From Herbidospora daliensis (GTDB lineage Bacteria > Actinomycetota > Actinomycetes > Streptosporangiales > Streptosporangiaceae), in NCBI RefSeq assembly GCF_001570585.1, contig NZ_BBXF01000004.1:248001-312000 (forward strand): DNA of 64,000 nt, written 5' to 3'. A model generated the notes under the pieces. It had not been told where the DNA came from. It ran no database searches and saw nothing but the letters and a program-made list of their open reading frames with translations. The position numbers and the translations under genes were made by a program. The stretch's first letter is position 1, and each line of letters begins with the position of its first letter. Of this stretch, positions 63,149 through 64,000 are shown one piece after another.

Positions 63149-64000
63149 ATGCCCGGCGACCGCCCCCAGGTTCTCCTCCTCTCGTCCAACCACAGGCGGA
63201 GGTACGCCGAGGACATCCTCAGCGCCCTGGCCCTGCCGAGAGGCGCCGTCATCCAGTTCCGCTACGACGCCGAATACGTGGCGCCCCGGCTCCGCGAGAA
63301 GATCGCCAACGGCACGGTGGTGACCACCCGCTGCCTGCTCGCGTTCGTGGCCGACGTCGAGACCGACGCCCCGTTCATGGTGCCCGTGCGCTTCGCGACC
63401 GTGGTGAGCGCCGAATCGGTCGCCGACGTCGTGCTCTTCCGGCTGCAGGTGGAGGACTATCCGAGCCTCGATGAGTTTCCGACGACCGAAACCGAGATCC
63501 GCGGAGCGGGCAAGCGGTTCGTCGACACGCTGATCCAGCGCAACGGGCAGCACTACTTCCCGGCGGCGAGCCAGTTCGCCGACCTGCACTGCCACGAGCC
63601 CGTCGGGACCGATCCGCAGTCGTGGCTCGGCGTGGCCCGGCGGCTGGCCCGGCACGACGAGTTCGCCAAGTCCTATTTCGTCCGGGTCGAACCACCCCGG
63701 ACCCCCAGCGGAAAGACGATCAAGTTCGACGCCTCCGGACAACTGAGCGTGAGCGACCGTCAGCCGGTGAAGATCCGGGTGAACTTCTTCTCCGCCGACT
63801 ACTCCGAGAGCCCCAAGCAGCTCACCTGCGCCACCGACGGCACCTACCTGCGGATCTCCTCCGACGACTCCTATGACGTCGCGCTGCGCTACGACTCGGT
63901 GGAGTTCTGGCTCCAGCCGGCGGTGCTCAGTTTCGACGCGCTGGCCCGGGTGACGGTCAAACTCTCGGCCGACCGGCTGACGACCAACGCCGGGTTCCCG
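63149..64000 (+). CDS. Unfamiliar protein, cut by the right edge
   Basis: At least 284 residues, open to the window end. The ATG at 63149 follows GAGGA. The first 110 residues (RPQVLLLSSNHRRRYAEDIL, then VIQFRYDAEYVAPRLREKI) form an alpha/beta region; later parts are beta-rich (VKIRVNFFSADYSESPKQL). No signal peptide or membrane segment. I recognise no domain. It follows the GNAT/transglutaminase-like gene by 41 bp and probably works with it. Confidence 0.65.
   Translation, partial: MPGDRPQVLLLSSNHRRRYAEDILSALALPRGAVIQFRYDAEYVAPRLREKIANGTVVTTRCLLAFVADVETDAPFMVPVRFATVVSAESVADVVLFRLQVEDYPSLDEFPTTETEIRGAGKRFVDTLIQRNGQHYFPAASQFADLHCHEPVGTDPQSWLGVARRLARHDEFAKSYFVRVEPPRTPSGKTIKFDASGQLSVSDRQPVKIRVNFFSADYSESPKQLTCATDGTYLRISSDDSYDVALRYDSVEFWLQPAVLSFDALARVTVKLSADRLTTNAGFP

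Noticed and set aside
61423-64000. Prophage or integrative element at tRNA-Lys
   Set aside because: No integrase, phage gene or repeated tRNA 3' end is seen inside the window, so an element is only a possibility.

Overview
The window is very GC-rich, with short intergenic gaps, frequent GTG/TTG starts, stop/start overlaps between operon genes and many secreted polysaccharide-degrading proteins. This indicates a filamentous soil actinomycete. A Thermobifida/LCC-type cutinase, CelR/CebR operator boxes and a HelR-like RNA polymerase helicase fit the Streptosporangiales, but the genus is an inference.

Layout. 1-7373: the edge of a nonribosomal peptide locus. A C-A-T protein and a following C-domain protein (cut by the left edge) run leftward, and an A-T-C protein with an acyl/aryl-ligase-like A domain runs rightward from a shared 80-bp divergent promoter region. 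7374-9898: a decaying stretch with two frameshifted remnants around an ECF sigma factor with an NTF2-like tail. 9899-13588: an alcohol dehydrogenase and a DrrAB-type ABC exporter with a 57-bp tandem repeat between ATPase and permease. 13656-20111: a complete alpha-glucoside import operon (binding protein, two permeases, GH13 glucosidase) and its LacI-type regulator. 20643-29299: a GH87-like secreted glucanase, an orphan LanC-like protein, a HelR-like helicase, a PET-hydrolase-type cutinase, a lipoprotein and a STAS protein. 29411-32331: a NarL-type two-component system, a small anchored protein and an FBP protein. 32433-45353: an alginate-lyase-family enzyme, several regulators (Lrp, MerR, SoxR with a clear SoxR box), P450, quinone oxidoreductase, an F420 oxidoreductase and small membrane proteins. 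45630-50156: a sugar-transfer cluster (GT4, two GT9, HldE-like enzyme). 50187-61370: secreted proteins (a three-fold symmetric ricin-type trefoil, a triad-less trypsin-fold protein, a triple Ig-like protein, a 3D/DPBB protein), an RsbW-like kinase, a SpoIIE-type phosphatase and a GH6 cellulase. 61423-64000: tRNA-Lys(CTT), then two unfamiliar genes, one combining a GNAT-like region with a transglutaminase-like Cys-His-Asp region.

How parts fit. The binding protein, permeases and intracellular glucosidase form one alpha-glucoside uptake route next to a LacI repressor. Two perfect TGGGAGCGCTCCCA boxes place the GH6 cellulase, and unexpectedly an RsbW-like regulator, under likely cellobiose control. 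The RsbW-like kinase, STAS antagonist and SpoIIE phosphatase suggest partner-switching. The GT/HldE block suggests a heptose-type glycan but lacks the usual GmhA/GmhB here.

Most unusual items: the near-perfect symmetric trefoil, the trypsin-fold pseudoenzyme with a consensus Crp site upstream, the decapeptide array inside an adenylation domain, the orphan CCG-type LanC, and the GNAT/transglutaminase gene behind the tRNA.
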